This document shows positions 60,910-64,000 of a stretch of DNA of 64,000 nt, piece by piece (within the stretch, counting starts at the first letter, position 1; every line of letters starts with the position of its first letter). The DNA comes from Anaeromassilibacillus sp. An250 (GTDB lineage: Bacteria > Bacillota > Clostridia > Oscillospirales > Acutalibacteraceae). The position numbers and the translations under genes were made by a program. The notes under the pieces are model-generated. The model saw only the letters and a list, made by a program, of their open reading frames with translations, was not told the origin of the DNA and did not search any database. The stretch lies in contig NZ_NFJK01000002.1 in assembly GCF_002159845.1 (NCBI RefSeq), forward strand, positions 186,001 to 250,000, read 5' to 3'.

Positions 60910-61980
60910 ATGGTGACCATCAGTCTGTGTATGATTGTGCGCAATGAGGAGGCCGTTTTGGAGAGATGCCTGCATTCTGTTTGCAATGCCGTGGATGAAA
61001 TCATCCTGGTGGACACCGGTTCAGAGGACCGTACCAAGGAAATCGCCCGGTCCTATACGGACCGGATCTATGACTTCGCCTGGTCGGATGATTTTGCTGC
61101 GGCGCGGAATTTTTCCTTTTCCAAAGCGACGATGGACTACTGCATGTGGATGGATGCGGATGATGTCCTATTGGAAGCGGATACGAAGGCCCTTCTGGAA
61201 TTGAAGGAGACATTGGACCCATCGGTGCAGGTGGTTATGCTGCCCTATCACATCGCGTTTGATGCACAAGGAAAACCGACGTTTTCTTACTATCGGGAGC
61301 GTTTGATCCGGAATGGCCAGGGGATGCGATGGGAGGGGGCAGTCCATGAGGTCATCACGCCGGTCCAACCGATTGCATATGGGAAGGCCGCCGTCACCCA
61401 TCAGAAGATCGGTCCTGGGGACCCGGACCGCAACCTCCGGATCTACGAAAAGCAGCTTGCGTTGGGAAAAATACTTTCGCCGCGGGAGCAGTTCTATTAT
61501 GGAAGGGAACTGTATGCCCATGGAAAATTTCAAGAGGCGGCAGAGATATTCCAGAACTTTTTGGATGGCGGGCGGGGATGGATAGAAAATTCTATTGATG
61601 CATGCCGGCAGTTGGCATACTGCCAATATGCGCTCGGCAATGAAAAAGACGCTTTGCGTTCCCTGCTGCGCAGCCTGGAGCTGGATGCACCCAGGGCGGA
61701 GGTATGCTGTGATATTGGCAAGCATTTTTTGGACCGGGGGCAATACCAGCAGGCGATCTTTTGGTACGAGACTGCGGCGGGCAGGACGCGGGACGATCAA
61801 TCGGGGGCGTTTGTCCAGCCGGATTGCTATGATTATATCCCGTATTTGCAGCTATGTGTCTGCTACGACCGGCTGGGGGAATTCGATATAGCCAACCAAT
61901 ACAATGACATGGCATGGCGTTGTAAGCCCGAATCAGAGGCTTGCAGAAACAATCATATTTATTTTATAAAAATACGATAA
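60910..61980 (+). CDS. Glycosyltransferase family 2 with TPR-like C-terminus
   Basis: The 356-residue protein has a GT-A domain (MVTISLCMIVRNEEAVLERC, about 1-20; DTGSEDRTKEIA; and the metal-binding DADD in WMDADDVLLEAD). A C-terminal half of helical TPR-like repeats follows (about 190-345, with YGRELYAHGKFQEAAEIFQN and ALGNEKDALRSLLRSLEL). The SunS/bacterial GT2-TPR group includes peptide and protein glycosyltransferases, but also sugar chain enzymes. The start at 60910 follows GGAAGGTG by 9 nt. A strong terminator follows. Confidence 0.86.
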   Translation: MVTISLCMIVRNEEAVLERCLHSVCNAVDEIILVDTGSEDRTKEIARSYTDRIYDFAWSDDFAAARNFSFSKATMDYCMWMDADDVLLEADTKALLELKETLDPSVQVVMLPYHIAFDAQGKPTFSYYRERLIRNGQGMRWEGAVHEVITPVQPIAYGKAAVTHQKIGPGDPDRNLRIYEKQLALGKILSPREQFYYGRELYAHGKFQEAAEIFQNFLDGGRGWIENSIDACRQLAYCQYALGNEKDALRSLLRSLELDAPRAEVCCDIGKHFLDRGQYQQAIFWYETAAGRTRDDQSGAFVQPDCYDYIPYLQLCVCYDRLGEFDIANQYNDMAWRCKPESEACRNNHIYFIKIR

Positions 61981-62048
61981 GAATAGATATCAATCTGTAT
62001 ATTTATTAGCTAGTCTATAAAGTTTCTTGCCCTGTTTTATATGTAAAG

Positions 62049-62102
62049 ATCTGCCTGACGAATGCAGTCAAATATTGCATTTGTCAGGCAGATACATTTT
62101 TT
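62049..62102 (+). terminator. Rho-independent terminator after the GT2 gene
   Basis: ATCTGCCTGACGAATGCA (62049-62066) pairs with TGCATTTGTCAGGCAGAT (62076-62093) with one mismatch, followed by a T-run at 62097-62102. Confidence 0.92.
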
Positions 62103-62396
62103 GAAAAAAGGAAAAAAGAAAAACAATTATTTTTTTGCACAAATAGCGAATTTTTTTATAGGATTGTGGTTTCAGCCTTGTAGTTCCTTTTGAAAAATGA
62201 TACTATATACAATATCTTAGGGCGTCTATTGTAAATCATTATGCATATCCGCAGAATCTTGACCCAGAGGTCTTTTTTAAGGGATATGACACGGACGCTC
62301 TTTTTGGATTTTTATGAAGGAGGAGATGTTTTAAAAAAATTTTGGAAGCGAAGATATGAAGAAGAGAAACCGTTTGAAAAGGAGGTTTGTTCACAA
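62103..62396 (+). other. AT-rich leader of the GH2 gene
   Basis: No clean promoter is visible; TTGTAG (62178-62183) with TACTAT (62201-62206) at 17 bp is the best pair. Two tiny frames with ribosome-binding sites precede the GH2 start: ATG 62314 (6 codons) and ATG 62356 (14 codons), whose TGA overlaps the GTG start of the GH2 gene. Confidence 0.4.
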
Positions 62397-64000
62397 GTGA
62401 AACAGAGAAGAAGGCTTCTTGCATTGCTTCTGGCAAGCACGATTGCCATGGGGAGTTTCACCGGCGCGCTGGCCCTCACCGATGAGGACGTGAAGGACAG
62501 CACGGCCGCGCAGAGCAATGTGGCGGAGGACGCCACAGAAATGGACCGGCAGATTTTATTCAACGATGACTGGAAATTCTATCTCGGGGATGCTTCGGGC
62601 GCACAGGAGAAGAATTTCAACGATTCCAGTTGGCGCGATGTCACCCTACCGCACGACTGGAGCATCGAGCTTGACTTTACCAATGGTGCAACCACTTCCG
62701 AGATCGGCCACCTGGCAGGTGGTATCGGATGGTACCGCAAGACGTTCACCCTCCCGCCGGAGATGGCGGACAAGCGGATTACCGTCGACTTCGGCGGTGT
62801 CTATATGGACAGTTATACCTATGTGAATGGGGAATTGGTTTCCCGCCATCCGTACGGCTATACGCCGTTCTCCTATGACATCACGGACCTGGTAGTCTGC
62901 GACGGCGAGACGGAGAACGTAATCGCGGTACGGGCGGAAAACCGGATCGATAGCATGCAAGGCACGACCAGCCGTTGGTATTCCGGCAGCGGCATTTACC
63001 GTGACGTCCACCTGACGGTCACGGAACCGGTGCATGTAGCGCGCTATGGCACGAAGATCACCACGCCGGACCTGCAGGAGGAATACACCTCCGGCCAGGA
63101 TGTTACCGTGAATGTGGCAACCCAGGTGCAGAACGATTCGGAGGATGAAGCGACGGTCACCGTCCGGACCTCCATGGTGGGCTATGAAGACGAGAGCGTC
63201 CTCATTGACCCGGTGGAATCGGAGCCCGTTGCTGTAGCAGCCGGCGAAACTGAGACGGTGGAGCAGGTGCTCTCCGCGGTAGAACCGGCCCTATGGTCCG
63301 TGGACGACCCGAACCTCTACAACTTGGTGACAGAGATTCTGGTGGACGGCGTTGTTACCGACCGTTATGAGAGCCGCTTTGGATTCCGTTGGACGGAGTT
63401 TACCGTCAACGACGGCTTCCTCCTCAACGGCGAGTGGATGAAGCTCAACGGCATGTGTATGCACCACGACCAGGGCGCTTTGGGCTCGGTGTCGAATTAC
63501 CGTGCCGTCCAGAGACAGATGGAAATCCTCAAGGGGATGGGCGTCAATGCTATCCGCGTCACCCACAACCCGGCGTCCAACGAGTTGTTGCAGGTTTGCG
63601 ACGAGCTGGGCCTGATGGTCATTGAGGAAGCGTTTGACTCGTGGTTCCTTGGAAAGAAAAATTACGACTATGGCGTCCGCTTCTTTGAAATGGAAGCGAC
63701 GGACCCGACGGCAACCCCCGGCCAGACCTGGGCGGAATTTGACCTGAAGACCATGGTCAACCGCGGAAAGAACTTCCCCTCCATCATCATGTGGTCCCTC
63801 GGCAATGAAATTTATGCCACGGACAATGCGAGAGGCCCCGAGACCGCGCAGAAACTATATGATTGGGCAAAGGAGATCGACGATACCCGCCCCTGCACAA
63901 TGGGCGAGGACAAGTTCCGCGAAAGAAGCGCGACGGATACCACCTCTACATACATCCAAGTAGCGGACAAGATGGACGTCGTCGGTATGAACTATATCGA
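62397..64000 (+). CDS. Secreted glycoside hydrolase family 2 enzyme (beta-galactosidase-like), 3' truncated by window edge
   Basis: The first 534 residues are visible. A signal peptide (MKQRRRLLALLLASTIAMGS to GALA, about 26) is followed by the GH2 sugar-binding domain (about 50-210, with WRDVTLPHDWSIELDF and AGGIGWYRKTFTLPPEMA), the immunoglobulin-like domain (about 220-320) and the TIM barrel (from about 330). The acid/base glutamate is in MWSLGNE near residue 468. The nucleophile lies beyond the edge. The start is GTG 62397, with AAAAGGAGG 11 nt upstream; the frame stays open upstream to TTG 62304 but the signal peptide favours GTG. It probably trims beta-linked host or dietary glycans outside the cell. 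Confidence 0.9.
   Translation, partial: MKQRRRLLALLLASTIAMGSFTGALALTDEDVKDSTAAQSNVAEDATEMDRQILFNDDWKFYLGDASGAQEKNFNDSSWRDVTLPHDWSIELDFTNGATTSEIGHLAGGIGWYRKTFTLPPEMADKRITVDFGGVYMDSYTYVNGELVSRHPYGYTPFSYDITDLVVCDGETENVIAVRAENRIDSMQGTTSRWYSGSGIYRDVHLTVTEPVHVARYGTKITTPDLQEEYTSGQDVTVNVATQVQNDSEDEATVTVRTSMVGYEDESVLIDPVESEPVAVAAGETETVEQVLSAVEPALWSVDDPNLYNLVTEILVDGVVTDRYESRFGFRWTEFTVNDGFLLNGEWMKLNGMCMHHDQGALGSVSNYRAVQRQMEILKGMGVNAIRVTHNPASNELLQVCDELGLMVIEEAFDSWFLGKKNYDYGVRFFEMEATDPTATPGQTWAEFDLKTMVNRGKNFPSIIMWSLGNEIYATDNARGPETAQKLYDWAKEIDDTRPCTMGEDKFRERSATDTTSTYIQVADKMDVVGMNYI

Overview
The window reads as chromosomal DNA of a GC-rich, spore-forming Clostridia (most like the Oscillospiraceae/Ruminococcaceae). 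The signs are a BofA-type sporulation gene beside its DUF2508 partner, a SigH-like sigma factor, DUF4364 and DUF6809 proteins, a tandem glycine riboswitch, strong AGGAGG ribosome-binding sites with many TTG/GTG starts, and sigma-A promoters with near-perfect 17-bp spacing. No phage, IS element, integrase or CRISPR array was seen. The genus cannot be told from sequence reading alone.

Layout. 1-6.5 kb: housekeeping block gdpP(partial)-rplI-dnaB-tilS-hpt-ftsH. 6.6-10.9 kb: a two-gene operon for a divergent type IIA topoisomerase. 11.2-12.4 kb: an AT-rich islet with a lipoprotein and a decayed C39-like peptidase. 12.4-18 kb: secG, rnr, DUF2508-bofA, cutC, then DUF4364 and an XRE regulator on the minus strand. 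18.3 kb: tRNA-Thr(CGU) with its own promoter and terminator. 18.5-25.5 kb: a complete minus-strand glycine cleavage operon (riboswitch-gcvT-gcvH-gcvPA-gcvPB-lplA-lpdA). 25.7-31.2 kb: proC, a candidate orphan transcript, a secreted SH3-repeat lysozyme and an acetyltransferase. 31.6-40 kb: comM, a NuoE-like protein, a CmpB-like membrane protein, a SigH-like factor, a TrmK-Nif3 fused frame and rqcH. 40-44.4 kb: a three-gene polysaccharide cluster (Wzy/ligase-like, GT4, Wzx-like). 45-48.2 kb: two ArsC/Spx-like proteins, a Nudix-glyoxalase fusion and prfC.

48.3-53.8 kb: a five-gene extracellular matrix cluster: a surface protein with a KPKTG sorting signal, a TasA/camelysin-like protein, a second small exported protein, a SipW-type signal peptidase and an acidic repeat-tailed secreted protein. 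53.9-56.2 kb: thpR, a GIY-YIG protein, a MIF-like tautomerase and uppP. 56.5-62 kb: a compact carrier-protein operon (ACP, Sfp-type phosphopantetheinyl transferase, AMP-forming ligase) behind a nested palindrome that overlaps its promoter; a pseudo-receiver-HD-GYP protein fused to a ProX/YbaK-type tRNA-editing domain; and a GT2-TPR glycosyltransferase. From 62.4 kb a secreted GH2 glycosidase runs off the right edge.

Most unusual points: the HD-GYP-ProX fusion, the stand-alone ACP/PPTase/ligase operon, the matrix cluster with its dedicated signal peptidase, the TrmK-Nif3 frame with an internal ribosome-binding site, and the Nudix-VOC fusion. All family assignments come from reading motifs; no database search was run.
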